This document shows positions 1-14,161 of a stretch of 64,000 nt of DNA, piece after piece. The stretch's first letter is position 1. Every line of letters starts with the position of its first letter. Location: assembly GCA_013399305.1 (NCBI GenBank), contig VXAI01000159.1, positions 628,540-692,539 of the forward strand, read 5' to 3'. The DNA comes from Rostratula benghalensis (Eukaryota > Chordata > Aves > Charadriiformes > Rostratulidae). The position numbers and the translations under genes were made by a program. The notes beneath the pieces were generated by a model. That model worked only from the letters and a program-made list of their open reading frames with translations, made no database searches and was not told where the DNA came from.

Positions 1-3000
1 GCTTTCTGGGTTTTTTTTTTCCTTCGTTTCTTGCCATTTGCTTCATAGCTGTTCATTCACTTTATCTTTCTCCCTTTACATCCTAATTGTTATTTCGGTT
101 ATTATTTCATAGCATTACAATTCCTTATTGTCACTGCCCCTGTCATTAGAAAGGTACCACTATGTCTTGATAAATTCTTGTGCTTTTCACTTGATTTTTT
201 TGAATAACTCTTAGGCTGTACAGCCTCAAGGATAGAGGTTTCTTTTTTCAGAGCTTTTCAGTCCCCAGCACGTTTTGGCTGTTATAGTGTGAGGCAATTA
301 GTTCCTGGTTGGTTGTTTTGTTTTTAATATATGTGAACATTCTTAAAATGCTGTACATATAATGAAGGGAAAACATTTCCTTATGTGAAGTCTTCGAGGT
401 ATCGATCGAGGTGGCAAAACTTGTTAGTATCCATAAGATTGTATGAAAACAGCTCAGTAATGAACTTGAGGCATTTCCCTCAAGGCTCCTGTGCCTTTCC
501 ACGTTATATTGAGTAGTCAATGCCGAAACATTATTTGTGACCTTCAAGGTGCAAGTCGTTGTCTGCTTCGTTGTGAACGGTGATAGTTTAGAACTGAATC
601 ATTCTGATGTAGGAGATGGAAACGTGGCACTGGGTGAGCTGCTAACCAGTGCTTTTCTGATGAAAGCAGAAAGGAAGGGTGCTGTCCCCTGCAGAGACGA
701 ATGTTTTTAGTGCGGCTTGAATGTTGGAGCCTGGCTCTTCCAAAAGGGCCATGTTTTGGAGCTCGCAGTGTTACTCTGGTATATTAATTCTTACCAATGC
801 AAAACAGAATTATTAAAATGTTGAAAGAGGCTCGTAACACTGTAGCTTAGAAACCAGTTCCAAATACCTGGCATACAAGGTTTGCTGTATAATTGGTATA
901 TTTGTGTGCTTGTCATAAAATTGCGGTGCTCTGGCAGGTGTGTTGATGGTGACAGATGGTAATACCAGCATCCCTTGCTGCTGCAGCTAACAAATATAAG
1001 GTTAAATTTGGGGAAATCCTCTTGTAAGCTCTTGTGCAAAAGGAGTCTGATCTTCTCAGGGCACCCCTCGCAGGCTTGAGAAGCAGGTGGGGTACCTAGA
1101 ATTGATGGATCTGGAGGAAAACTGATGGGAAGCGCTTGGTCATTTGGGGTGAACACTTAAGAATATTTTTCTCAATACAGAATAAATTACTAAACCTGGA
1201 AGTTCCTTCTTACCCAAACTGGTGTCAGAGGAAGTTAAGAACAGTTCTCCTTACATATATAACCCCCACCATCTTTACAACGTCTAAAGCCTCCAGTGTC
1301 ACAATTCCTGGGTTGATTTGCTCACAGTTTGCTTGTATGCAGCATTAATTAGTTTGTTCTGGAGACCTGCTGTTTGTTTTCTAGAAAAACCTTTTAATTT
1401 TTTTTTTTTAGGTGACTGCTAAAGGATTTGATTTTAAATAGGCCATGTTGCCCTGATTCAGAAGCTTTCCAGGCATGCGACTGGCCTGTAGCTGGAGAAA
1501 GCAAGCCAGTGAGAATGCAAAACTAGTGTTTCAGCTGGAGAGTTGGGGGGACTGGGCAAAGACTGGCAGCCTAAGGGTTCTTTTTTTAGTAGACTTTTTA
1601 CATAATTGACAATTTATTATGCATTCAGGTGATAAACAGAGAAATTATCTTCCTCCCTACCCCCAAATCTTCAAAGCTGATGTTCTTTAAACGTATTTTG
1701 AAGCTAGCTTTCCTAAAAATCCAGTAGGGAGCGTTGGCTCTTATAATTATTAATATGACTTGTGACAACTTCTTTGCCTCTTGTGCCCCCTCTCCTTTCA
1801 CCTTGGCTTTCTGTTCTACCTGAATGTAACTGCTGATTCATGAACATGCTCATTATTCATCTACTTACCTTCCAGCGGGTGAGTCATCTCCATTTATATG
1901 CATCAGTTTAGGCATGTGCAAGTGTTGGCAGGATCCAGACCTTCCATACAAAGCTCTTTGGATTAGACAATGTCTTCAATAAAGTACCACTTGTAGGCTT
2001 GGGCCTCAGAAGGATGGCTTTTTCCTTCCCAGTAGCCCTCAAAATGGGAGCTTGAGTAGGGGAACGTAGTAGTATAGGTTGATGTCTTTTCCTTGAGGAT
2101 TGTTGTAAATTGTAGTTGGAATTCTGGACTCCCTTGGTGCAGGTGTGAGCTGTGTCCTCTTGGTGTTGTCACACCGAAGTCCTTGCTTTTCAAGTATATT
2201 CTTTCTTTTTGAGACAGAGGCCAGTGGGAGTGTGTGTCTGTACACCAGAATTTTTGGATTAGGGAAATAAAGCTGCTATGGTAAACATCCATATCAAAAT
2301 TACCAAATACAGCTAAATTACTACATAGATGTTCATGTGTTATTTTAACAAGCATAAAACTATGTTTATTTTCTGGTTATTTTCTTTATTGTTTCTGGCA
2401 ATTGTTTCTGTTTGTGTTTATTTTTCTTCTGGATAGCTTCCTTCTGTTGCATGCTGTTATGGAAAAATAACTTTAGAAAAAGATGGGTTTGAAACTCAAG
2501 TAACCACGTGACCTTCCTCTTTTGGAGCTCTTAAATAATTTCAGGTAGTTTTTCTTGCTTGTGATCTTTTTGCAGAAAGTGGGATTGATTGAGTTGGTGG
2601 GAGCTTTTCGAGTAGAAGTCGACAGGAGATTGACAGATGTGGTTTTAGTGGCTTCCTTCTTTCAAGAAAGTTTTTTGTTATGCAGTTTTAAAGTTCTCTT
2701 AAACGCTTCATACATCATTTTGTGAACGTTTTCCATGATTTTTAAGAAGGCCTACTTTGCATTTAGATCATTATGGTATTCTGGCTTTTAGGTGGTATGT
2801 AAATGAGTGGTGTTTAATGGTGGTGAAATCAGGTTACCTAAAGGTGTTCTTTGAGGCTGTATGCATCACCACAGTAAGAATATTCAGGTATTAACTTCAC
2901 TCCTTCATCTTTAAAATAATGCTGAATGTCCAGTCTGTTTTTTTTTTTTTCCTTCTGAATGCTGTTATGAGAAAGAGTGATGTTATTTGAGAGCTTGCTT

Positions 3001-6000
3001 AACCTTTAATTGAAGATGGGGCGTGTTGTGTTTTTAACAGATTTGCTCTTTCAGTTTGTTAAAAGCCATTTGTCTTAAGTAGGTGGGGTTAAAAATAATA
3101 AAAACTGCTTAAGTCTTAAACAAAACCAAAACCTAACAAAAAGCTCAAACAAATGTTAAACAACAGTAGGCTTCTCCTTGTAATTGATCAGCTTCTTTTT
3201 GTCAACTGCTCCAGTTTTTGAGCTGGGCTAGACTCAGAATGATCTATGTGGGTAAAACCTCAGTTTTAGACATAATAAAATCACAGAGAAATCCTGAAGA
3301 AACATAAGTTTTCCAAGGCTTCCAGTTGTCATTAGGGCTTAATAGGAAAGGACACTTTCTGTAAGATGGGTTGACTATTTCTTTAGGTTAAGGGTCTGAT
3401 TAGTTTACCTTAATGGGTTTAAAAAAACCCTGAATGCTGCTGAGTAACAGGAGACTGACTGAGGCATGGACTGCAGACGTGAACTTTGAAATATTTAGTG
3501 AGTTATTTTTCCAAATTGCTGGCCTTGAAAGTGTGTAGGCCAGCACTTTAAGGGACACTGTGCTAGCTCATAATTAAAATATATTAATCTGTTACCCTGG
3601 TTCATGAACCTTTCTGTTTTTTTCTTTTTTCCTGCTATCTTAGCAGTGGTCAGGAGTCTTTCACGAGCTGCCTTGCTGCAAGTGGCAGAGCAGTGTTTTG
3701 ACTGAGCAATGGAACGTTCCTTGATAACTCTGAGAACTCTGGGATGCTGAGGTCAGAGAGAGTTTCTGCCTTGTTTTTTTTTTCAGACTTGGTCAGATAT
3801 CAAGAATATTGGTATTAATGTGGAAATTGGTAAATACATGAAGGAGATCTTCATCTGGGAAGGCTGGTGACAGTCCTGTCCTGTACAGTGTTGTTCAGCT
3901 GAAACCTGTGTGTAATGTGTGCTGGACTGGAAGAAAACACAATGTGTAAATATTAAGCTGTTTTTCTCTCTCTGGCTGAGTTGATGTTCCGTGATACGCT
4001 GTGCATACATGACTTGCATAAAATTTCATTTGCTGGAGACTATCCCATTATATTGTCTGGAACGTCAAGTCTTACTCTAATTTTAGAACTTAACTGTAGC
4101 AAATCCATTAAGTGCAGCAAAATGCCAGGTTGTTAATATGGTTTTGCTACTGAACTTTTACTCTTTCTTTTTTTTGAGGCCCTCAATTTCCTCATTTCCA
4201 TTGATAACCAGAAGGTGAAGGCAGACTGGTGAAACTGTTAAGGGTTGTGTTGTGGCCATTACCTGGCAGTGATGATGAGCGGTTATTGCCTGTGCTGTGA
4301 TAGACAGTGTGCTCCCCTGGGAGGAATTTCAGGGTGTTACACTGTGTGCTGCTCAGCGTCTCTGGAAAGTTAAATTATTTTTAAATTTCTTCTGAATCTC
4401 TGCATTGCAACAACACAGCGTTGAGTTTATTGCTTTTGCTCTGCAATCTGTTTGGCTTTCTCACAGACGTGTGAGCCAGGTCGTACCTGAGGGTTGTAGC
4501 AGCTGATGTAGGGAATTCACATAAAATACTGCATGAATTCATCTGATCAAGTGCATTTATACGTAAATGTTTATGCCTGGAAATTTTTAATACGTGCTGC
4601 TTTAGTAATGAAAAACTAGTGTGTATGGGGAATTATATATAGACAAGATTTTTTTTTTTTTTCCTCTCTTATCAAAATGATTTAGCTTATTCCTACATTG
4701 TATTTAAGAGAACAATAAAGGGAAAAAAAAAAATTGAAGTTTTGCTGACGGATGGTCGCGTATATTATGATTAATTGTGTAAGACATGAACTTAGTAATC
4801 ACTAAAACCATTTTATAGGACATTGTGGTGAAATAATAGCCTGTGAAAAACAATAAATTGGCCATGGCTAGAGCTTCCCTGGTCTTCTGACAGTGAAAGG
4901 AGGTAACACGGGATCACTGGGGGTTTAGGATTTCTGACCTTCTGATCATGATGTCCTGGCCTTTGATTTAATTCCAGCTAATAGCAGACATGGGATAGTA
5001 ACCACATTTTATGTGGCATTTTTACTATTAAAAACGCTTTCTTTTCTAGATCTGTTTCAGAATTTCGTAATGATTTCAACCGAGCTTTGTTGGCTTACAG
5101 AGGGGAGTCTCATTTATCTGGTTAATCTTTTTCTCCATTTTCTGCTGCCCTCCTGTGTTTTTTGGTCCACGAGGGGTCTGCAGTGCAGAGGGGCTTCCTG
5201 GCTTCCCCGACTGAGCTCTCGGTGCCTTCCCTGATGGTGGTGTCAGGGACCTGCTCTGTGTACGCGCTCACGCACACCCACAGACTTGCACATCTTAAAA
5301 GGCGATGAAACGGACTGTGCTGTTTTAAGTGATTTCTTTCATGTTATTAATACTACAGAATTTTATTTGGTGATGTTCTCCCCGCCCCTCTCAGCAGTGT
5401 GATCTAAATCCAGCTTATAATTATGGTAAGGTACTGTATAATTTTGTAAACTAAAGAACCCAGGGGCTGCTTCTGTGATCCCCACTTCTGCTTTGTGGAA
5501 GATAAACATGTCAGACAGTGCTAGTAGGACAGATAACTCTGCATTCCCTTAAGAGAGATACTTATGTTAACAACTTCTTCAGTGAGGCTCAAAAAAAAGA
5601 GATTGATTTTTATATTTTAAAAAAATAATTAAATGAATTCTGATTTGAAGAAACGACCTAAAACTTAGATGTGTGATGTTTATGTTTTGAAGTTATTCTG
5701 GATGGCAAAACTGTACTGAGCATTTGTTAGTGAAGGTGATAAATAGATGGAGCACGTTGGAAAGTTGTATCAAGGCTTCTGTGTCTTTGGCTGTTGGATT
5801 GCAAAGTATCCCAGTGGACAGGCTTTTCCAGAAAGGACTTTTGAAAGTTCTTGAAGTAATAAACTTGTTCCTGAGTTCTTTTATGCTGGAAAAAAGTAAC
5901 TTTTGGAAGTCAGTCTTTCTGACTTTCTTTTTTTGTTTGTTTTGTTGTTTTTTTGTTGTTGTTTTGCTTAATTTTGGGGTTGGTGGGTTTTTCTTTTTTT

Positions 6001-9000
6001 TTTTTGTAAATATGCGCATTATAAAGGAGTACTATATCTGTAGCCTTCTGAACATAAAATTCAGTCTTGTCAAAATGCTTATTTATATTATAGATCTTAC
6101 CGAAGTTGTGGTTGTTTGGGGTTTTTTTTTAACTTCAAAGCAAGTGCTTTGTAGATTTTTTTTTATGGGTTTATTAGCATAATGAAATACTTATATAACT
6201 AGTATTCCCTATAACTTTTCTCAATTCAAGAACAGAGTTAAAATAAAGTAACTTTGAGTCCTTGAAAGTTTAATTCTGCTGTCTCGATCAGATATGATGT
6301 GTATCTGCATTTTCAGCTTGAAGTGGCATCTAAAGGAAAAGCTCTTACTCTGAGTCTTCCAGACAGCTCTGTGTTCACTAAGAGCTTCATTAAGAGTGAT
6401 CTTGTTAATGTTTAAGTTAAGAACGCTCATTTCATGCTAGTATAGAAAACAATTTCAGCTTCAAATAATCCTCTTAAAAAGTGGCCTTGTAGAGAGAAGG
6501 TTTTTTTGTGAACCACCTTCTGTACAATTTCATTTTGGGCATTTTGTGGATGTCTAAGCTGAACATGTCAATTGCTCTGCCGTAGTTTCTTAGCATAAAA
6601 ATTGGGAATAAACAGTGTGGAGGTAAGTCTGAGGAGTGCTGTTAATGGAGTGACTGCCTCTGAAGGACCCAGGGATTTGTGCCATGGAGAAGAGGGAAAA
6701 GGACACATGTTCAGAGCAGGATGTGAATAAAGTAGTGTTAACAAAGAATGAGGCAACTCATCTCAAGGACTCCCTTCATGATGAAAATCAGGTGGAGTTC
6801 TGAAAGGGGAAAAAAATAGATCACAGGCAATTACATGTGCTTGCTTAAGCCCTGAGCTTGTTTGCCGAGCTGGGTAATATTTCATAGGCTCAGGGGTAGG
6901 ATTTAACACTGTTTTCAACCTGCCTCACAACTCAGATGTTCCGTGTCAAATGAGGGTGTGCCAGCCAGCCTGGGCTTGGGGTATCTCTGCTTTGAAGCAT
7001 GGGGGCAGTGATGGTGAGCTTTGCAGAGATTTAGGGCTGAGAGGTAGAATGGGTGGCTGAGAGAAGCGAGATCAAACTTCTTGAACTTCCTTTCCAGTGG
7101 CCATTGTGAGCATTCCATGTTTGCTTTGGTAGAAAGTCAATTAAATTAGCTGAGGTGACCCTCACTGCTGGTTAGAGTTTGCATGAAGAATTCCCTACCA
7201 CACACAAAAAATGTTTAAAAAAAACCCCCTTTTTTTAACTGGCAATGTTGTAGTTGTTGCCACCCTAGTAAAATACATGTGGTTTTGGCATATCACTTTG
7301 AACAGAGACATGAAAGGTCAGGACATTTGCTGAGCTGAAGTCCAGGGCTTGGGCATGGCCAGATACGCAGGGACCCATAACTGAGAACGTGTATGAGTAC
7401 CCTTACTCTAGTGTGTTCTTAAATTTGTCACTTCGTCACCCTAGTGTTAAGAATTTGCCTCTGAGTGTCTTACCAGACTTGACTTCCATTACATATGTCT
7501 ATTTTGTGATTACTTTTTCAATTACTGTGTGAAACTTGTCCAAAAAGCCTGTTGTGTGGGAAATTTGCATTGATTTCCCCAGCTTGGGTGGGTAAAATGG
7601 GTAGCGGAAATTTACTGATAATCCTTGCTGCTACTTTCAGATATGCAAGTAGTTCACATTTGATGATGGAATGTGAGTTGACTGCTTTATACAAAGACAT
7701 AACATTCTTCTTTTTTCTTTTCTGTGCTCAGTTGCTTCTTGCATATCTGAAATGGAAACGTATTAACATTTAAAATGTGTGATCTTAATGCTGTTTTCGG
7801 ATACTAAACGGAAAGTGTGTTCATGGTTATGCAGTTAGTGGAAAATGTCAGACTAGGTGTGAGACACCTTATATTAGATATTCCTCTCCAATGCTGCTGC
7901 TGTAAGAAAATGAGAAACTACAGAAGTATAGCCCAGTTAGAGCTGCCATATCATGTTTAGGCACAGGATTGCCAAATTTGTCCTCTGAGTGTAAAGATGT
8001 CAGTTCACTTTCATGGGAAAAGTTGATTTTTCAGTGGAGAGGGGTATTTTTGTCATTTTTCTCACAACTGGCAGCAACTGCTAATTTTCGTGAATGCATG
8101 GATTATAGTGACAGTAATGAATTGAAGACAGTTGGGGGGAAGTGTTTCTGTCATTCAGAGGAAACTCATGTGTAAGCATGAACGCTACGGGAGAGCAGAC
8201 CATGCATCATGAAAACGTTATTTTTATATTCAAAATGATGTTTTTTTTCAACAATTAAATTCACTTTACAGGTTCAGAGTGGTGGTAAAATGCAGTTTTA
8301 TAGCTGGAGAGGTTCAAAGCAGAGAAGGGAGGGAGCTGATTCCAAAGGACAGAAACAAATCCGGGAATGCAATACCTACCCCCTCTGCTCTGTCAGACAG
8401 TGCAGCCCACAGAAATAGGAGTGCAATTGTTGTTATTTTCAAAATTAGTGCCTTAAAATACATGATGCAAGCTAAAGCTAATATTAAAGAGCTGTGACTG
8501 GATCACAGTAGCTGTGTCTTCCTGGTGTATTTTGACAAAAATAGCCTACCACCCAGGACAAAGAAGAAATACAGGAAAGTCTGCCACCTCTCCCAGTGGC
8601 TTAGTGCTGATGGACTTTGTAATTACATCTGTCTAACTCCATCTGTACCCTGCTCGGCTAGAGCTTGGATTTAAGATTAATTGTATGACATGATCCTGGC
8701 TTACAGCTGTATCTTAATTAGAATTCACAATCCACTTCACATAAAAAATGTCTGAAAACTCTTTTCTGAAAGAACACTGATTATAGGGCAAATGAAAACA
8801 TTTTGATCTTCATTTTTTCATACTTTGGGAATAACTGAAGTATATATAAATATATTCCCATGCCATCTGGTTTATTTCTCTCTTCATCTTACTTTTGGGT
8901 TCTGTCATCTTGCTTATTGCGCTTTGCCTTTTTAATTAGGAGGGAAAAACCAAGTAGAAATGACTTCCTGTGATCACAGCCACGTTTCAGAGATTATTGA

Positions 9001-11530
9001 ATGCTGTGAAACACGGTGCTTTTCTGTGTTTTGAGATTTACTGCTGTTGACCACAGCTCTGATATTGATAATGAATATACTAAATCTCTTTGAGTTAGGT
9101 GTGTAATGTTTTAGTTTGTGTAATAAATCACTTCTTTTTTCTGGTAAATATGTTTTTTATAAATAAGCATTTCGGCTCAATACTAAGGTTGAACTATGAT
9201 GATGAGGTTGTTGCATTTAATTCTTATGTTCTGGTGGTGAAATGGATGTGTTTCTAAAAGCTTTGATTTGGAAGTATTAACTTAAATGTACAGGAGTTAA
9301 CGTTAACCATATTCTGGGAATTGTCAGGATACAGCCTTGAGAAAACTGATGGAGAGATCCTGTCTGTTCTAAATGGTTGGGAATGAGGATAAAAAGAAGG
9401 AAAATACACACTTCCTTTTTATTTGTGTTAATTTACTCTCAGGTGCTGCAATGTAGTTGGGTGGGGTTTATTGCTGTTTTTTGGGGGAGGGTTGGTTGTT
9501 TGGTTTGGTTTTTAGCTCTGTAAAAACCAATGGTTTGGGCCCGAGATATTTTCTGCAGGTGAAGTGAGTTTCAATAAAATAACTTCTTGTGTCTTTAAAA
9601 AAAAGTCCTAAAGACTGCTCTTAAATGGCATTGCTTAAAAGGTATAAGGTTCAGGTCAATTTAAGAAGGTGCATGGGCACGTGCTCCTTTTAAGCAAGAG
9701 AACACTTCCTTTCTTTGGTTTTGTAAAGGTATTGCTGCTCGCATGAGTTACCATGATTACGTATGACCCTGATGTTGTTAAACCAGTGCCTGAGTTCCTG
9801 ATGTGATCATTTGCAAACAAAATTTGCTTTCTCATAGCGTGAGTTGCATTGCAGCTTGTTTGGCAGGCTTTGGAAGTTAAATGACTGAGCTTGGGGCTTC
9901 CTTGCTGGCGTTGAAGGCCCTAACAAGGGATTGAATGTACCTGTGAAAGAAGATGCTGGACTGAAGGAAAAGCACAAAAATATTTTTCAGACCTCAAGAG
10001 TTTCTGTGTTTTTATTCAAAACTTTCTGTTAAAGTTCCCTTAAAAATAAGGAAAATGAAATTGGTTTTTACCCAAGACATAATGTTGGTTTTTGAAAATT
10101 GTTTGTGTACTGATTTTAAGTGTTAACAACTTTGTTTTCCCATTTGTTTTTAAAGTGCCATTCTTAACACCAAGTTCTTGTGTGTTTTGCCAATTGGTAG
10201 CAATCTACACAGGTCCATATTTTACCATGGAAAGTAAATAAAGCCAAGTAACTCTGGTGTTAAGGGCATTCTAGAGCTGGCCAGAGTAGGTGGCTGTGAA
10301 CCACCCAGTACAGGATTGCGTGAAGGCCCACCATAAGAAGTCTGTGTGACTTGATTATGTGACTGTTCAGAGTGGTTGACTTGAGCTAATCTCTTGTTAG
10401 TGAGTGATCTTTAGCCTCAATGGAGCCATGCTAAGACTCAGTGAAGAAGTAAGAAATCTTACTCCTGGATCATCTAATAAGGTTCTTATTTGATTACAAG
10501 GCTGGTGTGGTGTAGAGGTGTCTGGACATCTTGGCCCTATTTCTGCTTGCTTCAGGTTTGTCTTTAGGACATTTGGAAGGGAAAGTTGTACCTTGAGGAG
10601 CAGCATTACGGAGAGAGGAAATAGTCCTTCTGGGACAGCACGGTGGGATTTGAGCTGATGAGAAGGGCAGTGCTGTGTGGTGGGAGAGACAGCGGTGACA
10701 CTGGTGGAAGAGTCAGAGAAGAGACCGCAACTGAGTTTCTTTGTAAGGAGGTGTTGAATTGTTGTTTATAACATATGTACAAAACTGAGAAGCTTTATTT
10801 TGTGCTGATTGTACTTCCTGAAAGGAATGTTGTACTTGATTGCCGCAGCTTGAGCATCTTTGACGATAGGGTGTGATTTTTGTCTTTGCTTATTATTCCA
10901 CAACTGCTCACCACCTTCCTCATCAGTGTCTCAGTTAACATGGTTGCCTGGTGCCTATCCTTTACAAATTATGATTATGTGTATGGTAAAGCTACTGAAC
11001 TAATCTCAGGAACTGCACTTTAATTTTGCAGTAAGCTTTGTACAGGAAAAAAATCCAACCCAGTGTTGCAGGTACTTCCCTAGGTCTGGGGGGAATCCGA
11101 AAGCTGATTTTGTGCGGAAGCCAGTAATCCTGCTCGGTGCAGGGGTTGTACAGCAGTACTGAAACTCAGCTGTGAGTGACCTCTTGGAACTTGGTAACTC
11201 GACACCCAGCACATCCTAATTGTCTGCTCAGGTCACAGCCCGCCTTTGTTGTCCCACAGACCGAGGTAGGGTACTGGGCCAACTGGTTCGGCTGCCGCCC
11301 TGGTGCTGCCTTACAACAACAGCCCTTTGTTGCCGCCGGGCTGGCTGGGCTACCTAAGGACCAGGGCACTGCTGGCTTGCTGCCTCTTGACTTGTGCCAC
11401 AGTGAAGCTGTGGTCTGGGTTACGTTTCTACTGGTGGCACAAAGTCCAGGGGATATCTACAGCTTGCTTTGTTTGGTTTTGGCTGTGGAAGTTGTCTGCT
11501 CCGTGCTATACGTGCAGCCTGTCGTCAGGG

Positions 11531-11812
11531 AGTGTAGCGTTAGGACAAGGGGTAGTGGCTTTAAATTGAAAGAGGGGAGATTCAGATGAGATCTTAGGAA
11601 GAAATTCTTTCCTGTCAGGGTGGGGAGACGCTGGAACGGGTTGCCCAAAGAAGCTGTGGATCCCCCATCCCTGGGGATGTCCAAGGCCAGGCTGGATGGG
11701 GCTTTGAGCAGCCTTCTCTAGTGGGAGGTGTCCATGCCCATGGCAGGGCGGTTTTGGAACATGATGATCTTTAAGGTCCCTTCCAACTCTAACCATTCCA
11801 TGGTTCTCTATG
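11531..11812 (+). mobile_element. CR1 LINE, 5'-truncated 3' end
   Basis: The stretch matches the well-known avian CR1 3' end as I remember it. It runs from 'taggacaagggg' through 'aggaagaaattcttt', 'ctggaacgggttgccc', 'catccctggggatgt' and 'aaggccaggctggatgg', then 'ctttaaggtcccttccaac' and the degenerate terminal ATTCTATG-type octamers (ccattccatggttctctatg). Only the last ~280 bp is present, typical of 5'-truncated CR1 copies, and no reverse transcriptase frame remains. It is in sense orientation relative to DLG5. Several substitutions against the consensus suggest an old, inactive copy. The short frames that cross it are incidental. Exact 5' boundary is uncertain by about 20 bp. Confidence 0.93.
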
Positions 11813-11940
11813 TAGTGCCTGAAGTGTGGCAGTGGTTCCTGTCTGGGGTAGCAGGCAGATTTGTCAACCTGTGTTTGTGCAGATGTTCTGCTTATTTAGT
11901 TCATAGCAGGGATGTTTCTTGTAAAAGCTTACTAGAAAAT

Positions 11941-11960
11941 TTTGTTTGTTTGTTTGTTTT
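11941..11960. repeat. (TTTG)n short microsatellite
   Basis: Five uninterrupted TTTG units, about 130 bp downstream of the CR1 3' end. Too short to be more than low complexity. Confidence 0.9.
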
Positions 11961-12558
11961 AACTGCTGCTCTTCAGCAACTCTTGGACGAAGGCTTCTCA
12001 TTTACCCATTCAGACTAATTTTAGGATGCCCTCTCCAGACCTGTGTGGATAAATGTCCTGGTATGAAGAAAAAAAAAAATTAAATAGAAAAATGTTGATA
12101 TGTGCGCACTGTCTTACAATTCCAAGGATTTGGAGAACCAGTAATTTGAGTTGTTAAAGAGATTTTACTTTATAAGAATATTACAATGCCAGGAAGCGTT
12201 TGAAGTATTTTGAAACTGTATCTAAACTGATTTGCATGCAAGCCATGGTTTCGTGCTTGCTTATTCAGATGTTGCTCCTAGGATTGTTGGTGCTAATTTT
12301 ATATCTTCTTGCCACTTTAATACAAATACATTCTGCAGTTTGACTAACAGAGTACCAGTAATGCTTGGTTGTTGGCTGTACATAACTATAATTTCTGTAG
12401 CTCCCTTCCCCTTCTACCCCACAGCATTAACGTATATCTTTAAATCACAGGGATGAAGTTAAATAGTTTGTTTGATACATATGCATTGAATAGATGTTGA
12501 TCCATGTACAGTGCTTGGAAAAGTAGTGTGGCTGCTTCTAATAATGCTTCCCTCATGC

Positions 12559-12575
12559 TTTTTTTTTTTTTTTTT
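12559..12575. repeat. Poly-T tract
   Basis: About 17 consecutive T, one of many T runs in the sense strand of this gene's introns. Similar runs occur at 22353-22368, 24339-24356, 38340-38355, 42214-42229, 52331-52347, 52959-52979 and 53142-53158. No target-site duplication or attached SINE was recognised here. Confidence 0.85.
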
Positions 12576-14122
12576 GATAGTTCTTCTGATTTATTATCAA
12601 GGTTGTATTAACTCAAGCTTAAGGCTTAGTTCACTTTATGAGTGCTGGCATGCTAATCTCAGTCATCCCAAAAGCAATGCTGAAGAGTGCAGCATTATTG
12701 CTATAACACAGTAAATATAATGAAAATCAAGTGTTATGCAGGCAGCACCTGGAAGCAGGTGATAATGACTATGATCATTAAGCAAACTTGTCTGGCTTTA
12801 ATCAGAGACCTGTTTGTGGAACACAGACTTGATGAGGAAGACAATAGCAACGTGATAATGACAAAGATCTGCTGGGCTGGGAGGACTTGGGAGCAGCATA
12901 TATGAGATGCCGTCTGTCTGCTCAACCTGGGATCTTTGGAGCTGAGCTGGAAGATGAGTTGGAAGAGAGCAGAAGCAGAAATGTGGCACTGTAAAGCTGC
13001 ACTGAAAGGTATTGGAAAGTTGGGTGGTTGCATTGGTGCTGAGTAGCTTTGTGAGTTCTTTTTTAGCAATTCTTTTGGCTTTGTCTTTGGTTTTGGAAAG
13101 GAAATGGAAAAAGGATGTGAGAACTTCGGAGTAATGTTACTTTTTTCCTTTTATAAATTTTTTTATGCTACTCTTCTGTCTTTCTGGGGGGGTTGATTTT
13201 AGCATCGATCTGCATCTTGAATTGATGTATTTGAGCCCTTCTTTGCAGTAGTTTGGCTGGCAAATACAGAAAATCGCTGTTTACAAAGAAAATTGAAATA
13301 AATGGCCAAAATTCCTATAAAGAAGGAAAAACACTTTTACTGGCAAATCAGTCTGATGCCCAGTCCAGCTCTTACCTTGCACAGTTTGTGGTAAGAATTG
13401 TGCAGTGTGAGGAAGTGTAATGTTCTGAGGGCAAAATCAGGCTTTTCTGGCGGTTTGGTTGCGGTAATGTCATACGCCACTTCCCTCTTTGAGTGTTCAG
13501 TAGCCTGGAAAGCCCTTCAGCTGAAGTTCCAACCACCTGGGCTTCCTGTGGTGGTTTAGAGACTCAATAAAAGCCACACGTGGGGAAAAAGAATTCTTTT
13601 TTTCCTTCAGAGGAAAGTATTTGGTTTTTGGTTTCACCCCCACAGAGGATATGTGTGTTATAGCCATATATGTACTATTGATACAGAACCTGTAGCAGGC
13701 AATCCTGGTACGTATCTTTTCAGATCTCACATTGGTTTCTACATGGTCAGGTTTTCTCCAGATAAGCTTTTGTTTCTGGTAACAGACTGGCAATAGCCAA
13801 AACAGCTCGTTGAAAAATTTTCAAGAATGTCATTGGTCTGCAGATGTCTCATACTGAAATCATAGTTTAATAGAAAATAAAGTTTCTGCTAAGTATGCTG
13901 TTAAAGTTAGGGGTGTGCAAGTGTGATTCATCCATTTGTACCTTTCTTCCTTTATAATCGTGTATAGGGGAGGTAGCCTTACTAGCAGCTGGGACTGAAA
14001 AACTAAGGCATTGCAAACCTGGCTTTTGACAAGTAGGGCTTTCTACAAGTGACCTCTCTGAAAGGGGACGTTCTTGCTAGTCACTGTCCTCAGATGTGGT
14101 GGTTTCATTTCTGTATCCCCCC

Positions 14123-14161
14123 NNNNNNNNNNNNNNNNNNNNNNNNNNNNNNNNNNNNNNN
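14123..14161. other. Assembly gap (39 N)
   Basis: A run of N directly follows a C run (cccccc) and precedes 'taattttttt'. The flanks suggest a homopolymer-related break in a draft assembly. The gap as written is too short to hide most exons unless its length is arbitrary. Confidence 0.99.

Noticed and set aside
5724..6182. Longest open frame in the window (152 codons, + strand)
   Set aside because: Its length comes from a T/G-rich tract giving Phe/Val runs; no family resemblance, no splice or promoter context, and an overlapping minus-strand frame over the same tract.
11176..11796. Cluster of overlapping frames on both strands near the CR1 fragment
   Set aside because: They run through CR1 3' untranslated-type sequence and adjacent GC-richer DNA; none encodes reverse transcriptase or another recognised domain.
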